Part shown: positions 12,701 to 21,517 of the stretch, piece by piece
Numbering within the stretch: the first letter of the stretch is position 1
Layout: each line of letters begins with the position of its first letter
Assembly (NCBI GenBank): GCA_013076295.1
Contig: RQOL01000772.1
Span: 3,005,087-3,069,086 of the forward strand
Length of the DNA: 64,000 nt
Direction of reading: 5' to 3'
DNA from: Sanderia malayensis
Taxonomy: Eukaryota; Cnidaria; Scyphozoa; Semaeostomeae; Pelagiidae
Notes under the pieces: generated by a model
Told to the model about the DNA's origin: nothing
Database searches by the model: none
Seen by the model: the letters and a program-made list of their open reading frames with translations, nothing else
Program-made: the position numbers and the translations under genes

Positions 12701-14052
12701 ACAATGATCAAATAATACTATTATTCCTCAAGGTAAGCTTTCATAAGCAGTAATGAAGTTTAATACAAATGTACTGATAGCTGTTGAAGATGAAATCAAA
12801 ATCAATATAAAAAATAGCATTAAAAATAAGAAATAGAGTAAATGATCACCTTGTTCCTTGTATAATATTACAGGTATATTTGTCCAACTGAACAACTGCT
12901 CTGGCTTCAACGTCACCGGACAGAACCAGGTCGTTCAATTGTGTAGCCAGCATACCAGCTATAATGCAAAGAAGGTGCATAGAGATGAGATAAAAATATA
13001 ATTGCAAGTGGTCTCAGGGAGCGAGAAAGAGGGTGAGTAGGGAGGGGGGAAGAAGAGAGAAGGGGGAGGAAAAGAGTGGGGAAGGAAAGGGAGAGAGGAA
13101 GGTAAGAGGGAGGGGGAGAGGGAGAGGCAGGGAAGAGGGAAAGGAATTGATGAAAAACATACATGAGTAGAAATTGATGCCATCTGACAATACAACTCTG
13201 AAAAAAACGAAACAACAATATATGAAACTTTTCATGGAGTGTTTGAGAACACAGGGTTAGGGTTAGATAATAAAAGGATTTTGTGGTTTTAAGCAATTGA
13301 TGTCATATTCAAAGACATGAAATAATGATGATAGCATGTAGTATTATAAAATTGCTTTGATTACCTGTAGCGATCAACTCCTGCAGATGCTTGTAACTTT
13401 TTAATTCCCTATAGAAAATGGGAAAGTTTGCAAAAAATATTCATTTGAGGATCATGAAAATAGGAGGGGTAAGCTGTATCTTTGGGAGGGCAAATGACAT
13501 TACTCTAAAATTGGGGCTTATAAGGGGACATAATAATGATACATTCACTGAGTATTCAGAATCTTCTTTGAAAGGCAAATCCAATTAATAAAGACTCAAA
13601 AATGGTCATACCAGAATTTGGAGAACTGGGTTAATTGGCAAATCGTCATTGCTGGAAGTGACAATTGTCTGAAAAAATCAAGCCAAAAAAAAACTATAAA
13701 TATTCATATCCTATCATCTTCATTATCTACACTCAAGAAATTCTCATGCAACAAAATGAAACATTCAAAATTAAACAGGCCCGAAATTAATATTCTAATA
13801 TTATTTCGTTACTATGAAACCTAATGTGGCTATATATCATAACATAGCAAATCAAAACTGATGCGAAATGCTTCCTTTATTTTGGGTCGAGCTAAAGCCA
13901 CTGCCACGGGACTTTTGCAAAAGGACCTTAAAAAGCTAAAAACATTTAACAGATGCAACGTATAAGCTGAACTGTTTCATCAATCTATGCATGTGAGCTT
14001 AAATCAAACGTTCCGTATATACCTTGATTATATCTGATGTTAACTGGACCAT
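6733..14052 (-). CDS. RPA1: Replication protein A 70 kDa DNA-binding subunit, 24 exons
   Basis: Large subunit of the RPA heterotrimer, which binds single-stranded DNA in nuclear replication, repair and recombination. All 24 exons join in phase to give 648 residues (human 616). Exon 1 is 14023-14052 ([10 protein letters not shown]); others include 13612-13668, 12850-12958, 11909-12037, 11090-11192, 10395-10499, 8177-8239, 7956-8066, 7510-7617, 7119-7205 and 6733-6837. Order: N-terminal protein-interaction OB fold, a Gln/Asn-rich linker (exon 7), DBD-A ([22 protein letters not shown]), DBD-B ([17 protein letters not shown]), then DBD-C with the C4 zinc ribbon CPSADC...CEKC in exon 21. It ends at TAG 6733-6735 after EIKKLEAL. 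Exon 1 and its flank are the left border of the triplicated unit that made the downstream secreted genes. Confidence 0.97.
9490..9640. repeat. (GAAT)n microsatellite in an RPA1 intron
   Basis: Imperfect run of GAATGAATGAAT-type tetramers with GAAT/AAAT variants, in the intron between RPA1 exons 15 and 16. Confidence 0.85.
13014..13146. repeat. Polypurine tract in an RPA1 intron
   Basis: About 130 bases almost purely G and A (GGAGGGGGAAGAGAG-like) on the plus strand. The overlapping open frames are compositional artefacts. It could form triplex or non-B DNA. Confidence 0.8.
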
Positions 14053-14808
14053 ATTTGATTAATTTTTAATGAAATATCTTCAACCTCCTTGATCGTGCTG
14101 TGAAAAAGGCCTAAGCAAAGCAATTCTGCTGGTCGACTTCGCGCCAAATTTCCAATACGCATGCTCTCATCAAATTGCGCCAAAAAGACTTGAATAGCCT
14201 CTGTTTGAGGAAGAGATTTGATCTCAGATACATTTAGGCATCGGGGTTAAAAGAATGGCATCAAAGACTCATTTAATTAATATATTTTTAATTTTCAAAA
14301 TATGAGATAACTTCTTTGTTTTAAACAAATAATAAGATACAAAATTTATCGATATCACATGTACTACAGAATATGTATAAGCATGTTACACTATAAAATT
14401 GTTTTGAAAAAAAATTTTCTTCTTGGCTCTGCCGACCGGTCTAGCTGCTCCAATTGACAAGTTTAAAAATTACCGCATGCATCCATAGCATGACCCATTT
14501 GTGAGACATCCAAGAAAGGTGAAGTTTAGGTTAGGCACCAGTTAGTTTTTGATTATGTTTGCCAACAAGCAGGAAAATGAAGCCACACAGGTTAGGTAAA
14601 TGATCACAAACTTATGTTAATTATTTACAGCGTGCTTACTTAAAATTTTCACTGGCAAAACAAAACCCGAAATAGCATAAGTTGTGCTACCATTTGTGGG
14701 CTGCGGAAAACACTGGTTGAACACGAAGGCATCCATTTTTCAAAAAACTTGTACAAACACTAACTAGACTGCAAAGGCTCTTGGTGTTATAAAATATCTT
14801 TGCACAAA
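14053..14808. other. Upstream region of the first secreted gene (duplication unit 1)
   Basis: Divergent intergenic region between RPA1 (minus) and the secreted gene (plus). It contains the first copy of the conserved upstream element (from 14518) and a decayed copy, at about 14398-14470 on the minus strand, of the Lys-rich exon that is intact at 19033-19152. Similar landmarks recur in units 2 and 3. Confidence 0.6.
14518..14612 (+). promoter_or_regulatory. Conserved upstream element, copy 1
   Basis: About 95 bases starting AGGTGAAGTTTAGGTTAGG and containing GATTATGTTTGCCAAC. It lies about 290 bases upstream of the ATG at 14809. It is close to identical to copies at 16348 and 19223, although the surrounding unit 3 has diverged heavily. 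TGTTTGC resembles a forkhead site. A regulatory role is inferred from conservation and position only. Confidence 0.4.
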
Positions 14809-15822
14809 ATGCATCGCAAACTCGGAATGGCACAGTTGTTTTATTTCGTTGCAAGTCTCGTAGCAGCAAGACTGCAAAATGCCTCAGCCATGCACCTGGA
14901 AACCAAAGGAACTGGAAATGCACTACAACACGGCATGCCAGAGATGTTACAACAAGATGCCAATCAAAATGATGAAGCCAAATGGCGGCATTTCATTCAT
15001 CTTGCGAAGCAGGACAACGCGGAGGAGGAGAATGCTGATAATCCTGTGAAAGAAAACCTCAATGTGGGGGTAAGGGGAGGTGTAAAACATGATGTCATTA
15101 TTGAAAAGGGGCTTGAAGAAGTTGAAGGTGAACCAAAGACTAAAAATGATGATGATAAAAAGAATCTCGAGAAAGAAAATCTTGCCTTAAAAAAGCAAAT
15201 AAATGAGGCTGATGATGTTGGTAAAAAGATGGAAGAATTGTTGAAAAATAAACCAGACTTGAGTCGGAAGCCAAGTGCCAAAGACACGGATAAAGATCGA
15301 AAGTTGATGACTGAAGAATCTAGTCGTGCAGAAGCGTGGGTACTGAAGCTGACAGAGCTTCAGAAGACAAGAAGCGATCTGGTGGAGACCGCGATCACCA
15401 AGCTACAGCGTCTGAAAGATGAAATTAAACCTAAGCTAAAGAAACAGTCGTCTTTGAAAAGTTACGATGACAACGCTGATAAAGTGGTGGTTGAAGATGA
15501 GGGTGAGCCGAAGACAAAAGATGACCCCAAAGTAGACCTCTTCACAGACATGGCTCTAAAAATACTGATAGAAAGAGCTGATAAAGTGGAAACAGAGTTG
15601 CAGGAAATGATAAAAAACAAGCCGAAAATAAGTCAGAAGCCAAGTGCCGGTGCCTCAGACAAAGATCGAAATGCGTTTGAAGAAGAGACAGCTCGCATGC
15701 AGCTGTGGGTGCTGAGCTTCTCACAGAAGATGAACAAATATAATATGGTATTTGAAGCAACCTCAAACTTCATGAACAAGCAATATAACGTGTTGACCGA
15801 TATAATACGGAATATCAACTAA
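14809..15822 (+). CDS. Secreted charged repeat protein, copy A (337 aa, novel family)
   Basis: I do not recognise this protein. The first ATG (14809) gives a signal peptide MHRKLGMAQLFYFVASLV..., probably cleaved near NASA|MHLE. The mature chain is Lys/Glu/Asp-rich with no cysteines. It has an acidic module DEAKWRHFIHLAKQ (about residues 55-75), a KHDVIIEKGLEE module, then two copies of a roughly 65-residue repeat. Repeat 1 is at about 136-202 (ELLKNKPDLSRKPSAKDTDK, then EAWVLKLTEL) and repeat 2 at about 258-325 (EMIKNKPKISQKPSAGASDK, then LWVLSFSQ). Predicted secondary structure by eye is helical. It is a single coding exon. It is nearly identical to copy B up to repeat 2. An AATAAA lies at about 16022. 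Function is unknown; a secreted matrix, adhesive or immune role would be a guess. Confidence 0.82.
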   Translation: MHRKLGMAQLFYFVASLVAARLQNASAMHLETKGTGNALQHGMPEMLQQDANQNDEAKWRHFIHLAKQDNAEEENADNPVKENLNVGVRGGVKHDVIIEKGLEEVEGEPKTKNDDDKKNLEKENLALKKQINEADDVGKKMEELLKNKPDLSRKPSAKDTDKDRKLMTEESSRAEAWVLKLTELQKTRSDLVETAITKLQRLKDEIKPKLKKQSSLKSYDDNADKVVVEDEGEPKTKDDPKVDLFTDMALKILIERADKVETELQEMIKNKPKISQKPSAGASDKDRNAFEEETARMQLWVLSFSQKMNKYNMVFEATSNFMNKQYNVLTDIIRNIN

Positions 15823-16629
15823 CCATATTGACGAGTCCTACAATGAAATTACAGCGAATTTGACAATGATGAGTATGATGATGATGTCGAAATGCAACAT
15901 TTGATACCGCTTGCGGAGCACCGTGACTCGCCAAAGGAAGATTCGGAGAAGGCGGAGAAGAAGAAGCAAGATTAAAAACAGCCAGTTTGAAAATTCATAA
16001 TCAGAGATTTAGCTATAGGAGGAATAAAGTTGAGCCGAAATCTAAAAGTAATCAAAATAATTAAAATGATATCTATGCATGTGAATTTAAAGCCAATATT
16101 CTATACGTACCTTGAAAGTCTGTGGTGGTTTAAACAAATAATAAGATACAAACATTTATCAATATCACAAGTACCACAGAATATGTAAGGATGTCAGACA
16201 ATAATAAATATTTTGAAAGTATTCTCTTCTCTTTTTGGCCTTGCCGACTGGACTAGCCGCTCCAATTGATGAGATTGAAATATTCCAGCCAAGCGGAAAA
16301 CAAATCCGCATACATCCATTGCATGACCCATTTGGGAGACCCCTTGGAAAGGTGAAGTTTAGGTTAGGCACCAGTTAGTTTGATTATGTTTGCCAACAAG
16401 CAGGAAAATGAACTCACACAGTTTAATGATCACAAACGTATATCAAATATTTACAACGCGATTAGTTAAAATTTTCGCTCGCAAAACAATACGCGAAATA
16501 ATATAAGCTTTGCCACTGTTTGTGAGCTGCGGAAAGAACTGATTGAACAAGACGGCATCCACATTTCCAAAAGATTTGTACAAATACTAACAAGACTGCA
16601 ATTAATGTTACAAAATATCTTTGTACAAA
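15823..16629 (+). other. Post-stop coding remnant and unit 2 upstream region
   Basis: After three in-frame stops, 15865-15975 still reads, in the same frame as copy A, NDEYDDDVEMQHLIPLAEHR followed by an acidic/Lys tail. This matches the DDDAKIQHLMHLAEHH module of the large protein at 21.5-25.2 kb, so it looks like a lost C-terminal extension. From about 16100 the next duplication unit starts with a trace of RPA1 exon 1 and its flank, followed by a decayed Lys-rich minus-strand exon at about 16225-16290. Confidence 0.6.
16348..16440 (+). promoter_or_regulatory. Conserved upstream element, copy 2
   Basis: Second copy of the element described at 14518, about 280 bases upstream of the ATG at 16630. 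Nearly base-for-base the same through GATTATGTTTGCCAAC and the following AGCAGGAAAATGAA. Confidence 0.4.
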
Positions 16630-17643
16630 ATGCGTCGCAAACTCCGACTGGCACAGTTGTTTTATTTCGTTGCAAGTCTCGTAGCAGCAAGACTGCAAAA
16701 TGCCTCAGCCATGCACCTGGAAAGCAAAGGAATTGAAAATGCACTACAGCACGGCATGCCAGAGATGTTAGAACAAGATGTCTATTACGACGATGAAGCC
16801 AAATGGCAGCATTTCATTCATCTTGCGAAACAGAACAACGCGGAGGAGGAGGATGTTGATAATCCTGTGAAGAAATATCTCAATGTAGGAGTAAGAGGAG
16901 GTGTAAAGCACGATGTCATTATTGAAAAGGGGCTTGAAGAAGATAAAGGTGAATCAAAGACTAAAAATGATGATGATAAAAAGAAACTCGAGAAAGAAAA
17001 TCTTGCCTTAAAAAAGCAAATTAATGAGGCTGATGATGTTGGCAAAAAGATGGAAGAATTGTTGAAAAATAAACCAGATTTGAGTCGGAAGCCAAGTGCC
17101 AAAGACACGGATAAAGATCGAAAGTTGATGGCTGAAGAATCTAGTCGCGCAGAAGCGTGGGTACTGAAGCTGACAGAGCTTCAGAAGACAAGAGGCGATC
17201 TGGTGGAGACTGCGATCAGCAAGCTACAGCGTCTAAAAGATGAAATTAAACCTAAGTTGAAGAAACAGTCGTCTTTGAAAAGTTACGATGACAACGCTGA
17301 TAAAGTGGTTGTTGAAGATGAGGGTGAGCCAAAGACCAAAGATGACCCCAAGGAGAATCTCTACACAAACATCGTAATAGAAGCACTGATAAAACAGCGT
17401 GATGAACTGGAAAAAGAGTTGCAAGAAATGATAAAAAACAAGCCAGAAATAAGTCGAAAGCCAAGTGTCGGTGACTCAGACAAAGATCGAAAGTTGTTCC
17501 AAGAAGAGACAGATCGCTTGCAGATGTGGACCCTGAAGCTCTCGCAGTTGGTAACCAGATATAATACCGTATTCAATTTGATGACAAACGTAATGAAGAA
17601 GCATAATGACATGATGAGCGAGATAATACGGAATATCAGATAA
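16630..17643 (+). CDS. Secreted charged repeat protein, copy B (337 aa, novel family)
   Basis: Tandem paralogue of the gene at 14809, with the same length and single-exon structure. Signal peptide MRRKLRLAQLFYFVASLV.... Across repeat 1 and the following spacer (about 105 residues) the two proteins differ at only about three positions. Across repeat 2 (residues about 242-337) roughly half the positions differ, yet the skeleton NKPEISRKPS, SDKDRK, EE..R, W.LKLSQ is kept. Such uneven divergence points to gene conversion of the left part, diversification of the right part, or both. After the stop, a remnant of the same lost C-terminal module can be read near 17690-17770. Function unknown. Confidence 0.82.
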   Translation: MRRKLRLAQLFYFVASLVAARLQNASAMHLESKGIENALQHGMPEMLEQDVYYDDEAKWQHFIHLAKQNNAEEEDVDNPVKKYLNVGVRGGVKHDVIIEKGLEEDKGESKTKNDDDKKKLEKENLALKKQINEADDVGKKMEELLKNKPDLSRKPSAKDTDKDRKLMAEESSRAEAWVLKLTELQKTRGDLVETAISKLQRLKDEIKPKLKKQSSLKSYDDNADKVVVEDEGEPKTKDDPKENLYTNIVIEALIKQRDELEKELQEMIKNKPEISRKPSVGDSDKDRKLFQEETDRLQMWTLKLSQLVTRYNTVFNLMTNVMKKHNDMMSEIIRNIR

Positions 17644-18060
17644 CCATAACAACAAATCCTACAATGACATGACAATCGAGGTAATGATGTCGAAATGCAA
17701 CATTTGATGCTGGTTGGTTGCGGAGCACCGTGACTCACCGAAGGAGGATTTGGAGCAAGCGGAGAAGAAGAACATACATACATACCTTGAAAGTCTCTGA
17801 TGTAAGTGGACCATATTTGCTGAATTTCAAAAATGCAAAATCTCCTGTTGGAAAAAGGTGTTGGAAAACTTCTTCGAACCAAAATGCCTGTGGTTTGAAG
17901 CTCACACGTGGGAGCTTGTTTTGTCTTTACTGCTTACTTTTTGTAAATTTTATTGAATTATGATTTTTATTTTATTTTTACTTCAAGTTAAAATAATATA
18001 TGATTCAAATGAACAAATCGTTGAAAAATTGTATAACAAAAACTAAAATGAAAGCGAGTT

Positions 18061-18135
18061 ACTATCCGCAATATCCTCACGTCATGTACGATCCTGCGCG
18101 GTGTGTTTGTACTGCGCATTCTTACAACCGCCTGG
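18061..18135. repeat. Solitary diverged satellite monomer
   Basis: CTCACGTCATGTACGATCC, then TGCGCGGTG...TACTGCGCA, then an ACAACCGCC tail: the same order of CRE-like octamer and inverted GCGCA motif as the satellite at 1-975, but single and degenerate, without hexamers. Confidence 0.55.
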
Positions 18136-19032
18136 GTACTGCAAATCCAAACAGCTTTCCAAGCAGGGTGTGACGAAAATTTTAACGCAAATGTCGTCTT
18201 GGATGTTTTCCTTAATAAATACGGAAGAATAAGATAAAGAAACAATTCTGACACGTATTTTTACAAGAAGAATAACTTAGAATATCGTGATTAAAAGAGT
18301 GAGATTTAAAATTCATTTAATTAATATATTACATTAATATTCACAACATGAAATGGCCTCTTCTAAGCGAATTTGCTTTAGGCAAATAAGAATTTGCAAC
18401 ATTACATCGCCATAATACGTATTAGAGAATATGTAAGCATATTAAAATATAAAACAACTTCTGTGGAAGCGATTATCGATCTCCGGGTACCAAAATCTAC
18501 ATTTATCGAGATAGTTTGTCTAAATTCGTAGCGTCATGCTATCAAAAGTGCATTTGCTGCAAATTCATGCGAGTTACTATGCAGAATATAGTTATCACTA
18601 ACGTGCAGCCACAAAATATACATGCCATACACGACGAGAGACTGTCCAAAAAACTACATATTAAAATATTCCGTATGGCCTAAAAGCTATACTACATTGA
18701 TAATATATGCAGGGAGGATAGCTTAAATAAAAAGTACATATATTTTATAATATATTCCATGTACTGCTGTGATAAATTAGGCCACTTATCAAAAGATGAA
18801 GGAACAATGTTAATCACAACGATAAAAAGGGGAGAGGTTTTGTCATTTATTACAACCATGCAATAACAACAAAATGAAATTGTTATTATTTGTAACAGCA
18901 ATTTCATTGTTGCTGTTATTGCTTCGTGTTATGAGACAAAAGCAGGGCTGTCGTAATAGCCCCATTAGCCCCATGTAGCACCCACGGAACATACACGATT
19001 TTAAAAAGATATGGAAGTTAAAAAACTCTGAA

Positions 19033-19152
19033 TCACTTTCCTTTGAGTTTGGAGAAGATCTTTTTGCCTTTTGAAAAAATTCCTTTCTTTTTCTTTTTGG
19101 TGCCATCGACAGGACTGGCTGCACCAATTGACGAACTCGAAGATTTCCGACT
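19033..19152 (-). pseudogene. Isolated Lys-rich terminal exon, possibly orphaned
   Basis: On the minus strand a good acceptor (TTTTCCACAG) precedes 39 codons reading SRKSSSSSIGAASPVDGTK, a run of lysines, then GIFSKGKKIFSKLKGK and TGA. The Ser-rich and polybasic tail resembles a membrane- or nucleic-acid-binding C-terminus, but I do not know the gene. No partner exon was found upstream. Decayed versions (SIGAASPVGKAKKRR at about 16225-16290, SIGAARPVGRAKKK at about 14398-14470) lie at the same relative place in units 1 and 2, so it was duplicated with them. It may be the last exon of a lost gene or a live exon whose partners I missed. Confidence 0.45.
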
Positions 19153-19222
19153 CTGTGGAAAACGAAAATAACATAAATCAAAACATGGCCTGTTCGTGAG
19201 ACCTGGGTGGAATTAAAAAGAA

Positions 19223-19318
19223 AGGTGAAGTTTAGGTTAAGCACCAGTTCGCTTGATTATGTTTGCCAACAGGCAGGCAAATGAAGCCACACAGGTTACT
19301 GATCAACAATGTGTGTCG
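19223..19318 (+). promoter_or_regulatory. Conserved upstream element, copy 3
   Basis: Third copy, about 720 bases upstream of the ATG at 19943. Through GATTATGTTTGCCAAC and GAAGCCACACAGGTTA it is closer to copy 1 than its neighbourhood is, suggesting selection. Confidence 0.4.
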
Positions 19319-19942
19319 AGTACACATGTTTATTGAAGCGTGTTTACGTGAAATTTACACTTGAAATAACATGAGCTGTAAACACATCAACAAACAAATT
19401 TGTAAAGTAAATTAAATTTTGTAACTTCTTCCTCGTAAAGACAACGCAGGAATTACTGTTTATGACTGGATGATAATTTTTATCAAAACTTGGGCATTTT
19501 CTGGGCTTACGATGAACGTGGTGGTGGCTGGTTGGAAATTGTTGCAAAGAGAGAATCGAAAGTTCTGGAAACAACTGCCGTAGAATTCGGTTGTAGACAA
19601 CAGAAATGCAGAATTCGTAGCATACATTGCAACATTAAAAAATAAAGTGTTTACTCTCAAGATAAAAATTGTAGACATTGGCTATAGACGATAGTCGTGC
19701 AACTGTAGACAAGTAGAGACACGGCAACAAACTGTAGCCAATTGGAGCTGTGTCCAGTTAAAAACTTGAAAAATATCTGAAAGAACCTGACTACATTGAC
19801 TGAAATTGACTACACGATTGATACGCATCCTATGTGAACAGTTGAAAGCAGGGATTCAACAAAACAGTGTCTACCATCTCACAAGAATCGTAGGAACAAG
19901 ACTGCTTGGTGTAGTATTGTGAACAAAATAACTTTGCACAGA

Positions 19943-21517
19943 ATGCAAAAGAAACTCAGATTGATACATCTATTATACATTGTTGCAAGTTTTGCAATAA
20001 CAAGGCTGCAACATGCCTCAGCCATTGACATGTACATACAATTGTTTGATGATTTTCGAATAAAAGAGAAGACCGACCCTCTGCCGGTTGTTACAAGAGA
20101 CTTACAATACAGCGGAGATTATATACGCAACCCTTGCAAGTTGGCAGAAGTAGGAGAGATAGCACCAATGTTGGCCATCGATGAATTGCAAAGACAGTAC
20201 AAAGTAAGTAACTGCATTGATAAACACTCACATTTATGAGAAGTTACACTATATTAGCATTCAATATTGGTATACAGTCAACTCTGTCTAATTCGAACAC
20301 CCTGGGAAAGCGTGAAAATGTTCGAATTACAAAAAGTTCGAATTATAGAGGTTTGTTCTATTAGTGATCCTTGAAGGGACAGAGAATTTCGTTCGAATTA
20401 GATAGAGTTCGAATTACACGAGTTCGAACTATGCAGATTTGACTGTATATACGATACTAGACTCAGGTCTAACTTTGAGTAGGGGAACATATTAAACAAT
20501 GCAGTTTCCTATTGTCCCACAGGAAAGCAAAAAAGCTCTGCTTAGTCAGGATCAGTTTGAAAATCGCGTCACTTGTTACATAAGATGGTACTGGAGGGAT
20601 ACTTGCTGACGACTTGTCTTGTGCGAATGGAATTCGGCAAAGAGAAGGCAGAAAAAATCATCGACAAATGGCTGTCGGGATACGAGAACCTCGCATTGAA
20701 ACGGATCCAAGAACAGAACCTCAAATCCGTGCTCGACATTGCCGAATCGGCCATCACGCAGCAACAGTGTCATCACTGGGTGGTCATGGCAACGAGATAC
20801 GGGGACTTTGATGTGCCAGGATCTTCGACGGTGCAAACGATCATTGATTACATGACTGACAAGCTTGAAATAGCTCAGGGATCTTTAGCAAGGTTAGGCC
20901 CAGCCGCGAGTTCAATCACACTGAAATGCATGCAAATGGGTGGGAATTTGAGCACAGACGAGCAGCAACGGCTCTCGGGTTTGTTCGGAGTTGGAATGGC
21001 GTTCACTTACGAACTTGTCGGTGGAGTCATGTCTAGGGTGCTAGGCCACCACGGTAGTGCGGATCTCCTTCGTGTAATCGCACACGAATTAAATAAGGCG
21101 TCGTACTTAGAGCGAGACGAGATCAAGAAACGAGTCCGATTCTTGGTCAGCGGATACCGGCAAAGTGACTTGTGCAAAACTCTCAAATCCGACTTGGACT
21201 GCATCGAAGCCGTCGAAAGTGACTTCACGATGCACACACCAATGTATCACATGAATATCTCCATCGCAGTAGCAGCCCGGATCAACCAGACGTCCAGCGC
21301 AGCGCACGAAGTCAATAACAAGAAGCCACTTGAGAGTGTATTGTCAAATAGTCCTGATGTGATGATGCACTTGGAAGACATGCTCCAACCTCATAGGCCT
21401 AGTCATCCGATCGCAGCAACAACACCACATCAGCACCATCATAATCATTTGTTGATATCGGGTGATAAAGTGATGCAACAACTCCAAAGAATGGACAATC
21501 CTCTTGTGACGGCATGA
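19943..21517 (+). CDS. Secreted six-cysteine domain protein, with a frame break
   Basis: Exon 1 (19943-20203) starts MQKKLRLIHLLYIVASFA..., the same signal peptide as the two upstream secreted genes, then NPCKLAEVGEIAPMLAIDEL. Its donor is AAA|GTAAGT; the acceptor before 20523 follows a strong pyrimidine tract. Exon 2 reads in phase to VTCY at about 20580, then needs a shift of frame (one base missing) to continue KMVLEGYLLTTCLVRM to the stop at 21515-21517. The domain aligns with the protein at 28013-28894 through PC(K/R)L, a second Cys before L(V/M)R, a third (QQC/AEC), a fourth in (K/Q)C followed by GGV(M/L), and a C...(D/E)CI pair at the end. It ends in a His-rich stretch (PHQHHHNH). The next open frame overlaps it by four bases. 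Function unknown. Confidence 0.62.
20275..20445. mobile_element. Pogo/Tigger-like MITE in the intron (171 bp)
   Basis: Terminal inverted repeats CAGTCAACTCTG and, at the other end, the complement of CAGATTTGACTG, flanked by TA on both sides (20273-20274, 20446-20447). The interior repeats the TTCGAATTA motif typical of short pogo-type elements. No coding capacity. It sits in the intron of the six-cysteine gene. Confidence 0.78.

Larger units (their letters stand above)
17644..19942. other. Intergenic; diverged duplication unit 3
   Basis: At 17785-17830 there is a recognisable copy of the RPA1 exon 1 region (TACCTTGAAAGTCT...GGACCATATTTG). At about 18300-18420 is sequence matching the RPA1-proximal flank of unit 1. 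A lone diverged satellite monomer sits at about 18060-18135, the Lys-rich minus-strand exon at 19033-19152 and the conserved element at 19223. No other gene was found. Confidence 0.6.

Noticed and set aside
13250..13270. Two TTAGGG hexamers
   Set aside because: Only two units inside an RPA1 intron without satellite sequence around them; likely chance or a very short insertion.
13014..13296. Reverse-strand Pro/Ser/Leu-rich frames
   Set aside because: They are translations of an intronic polypurine tract in RPA1.
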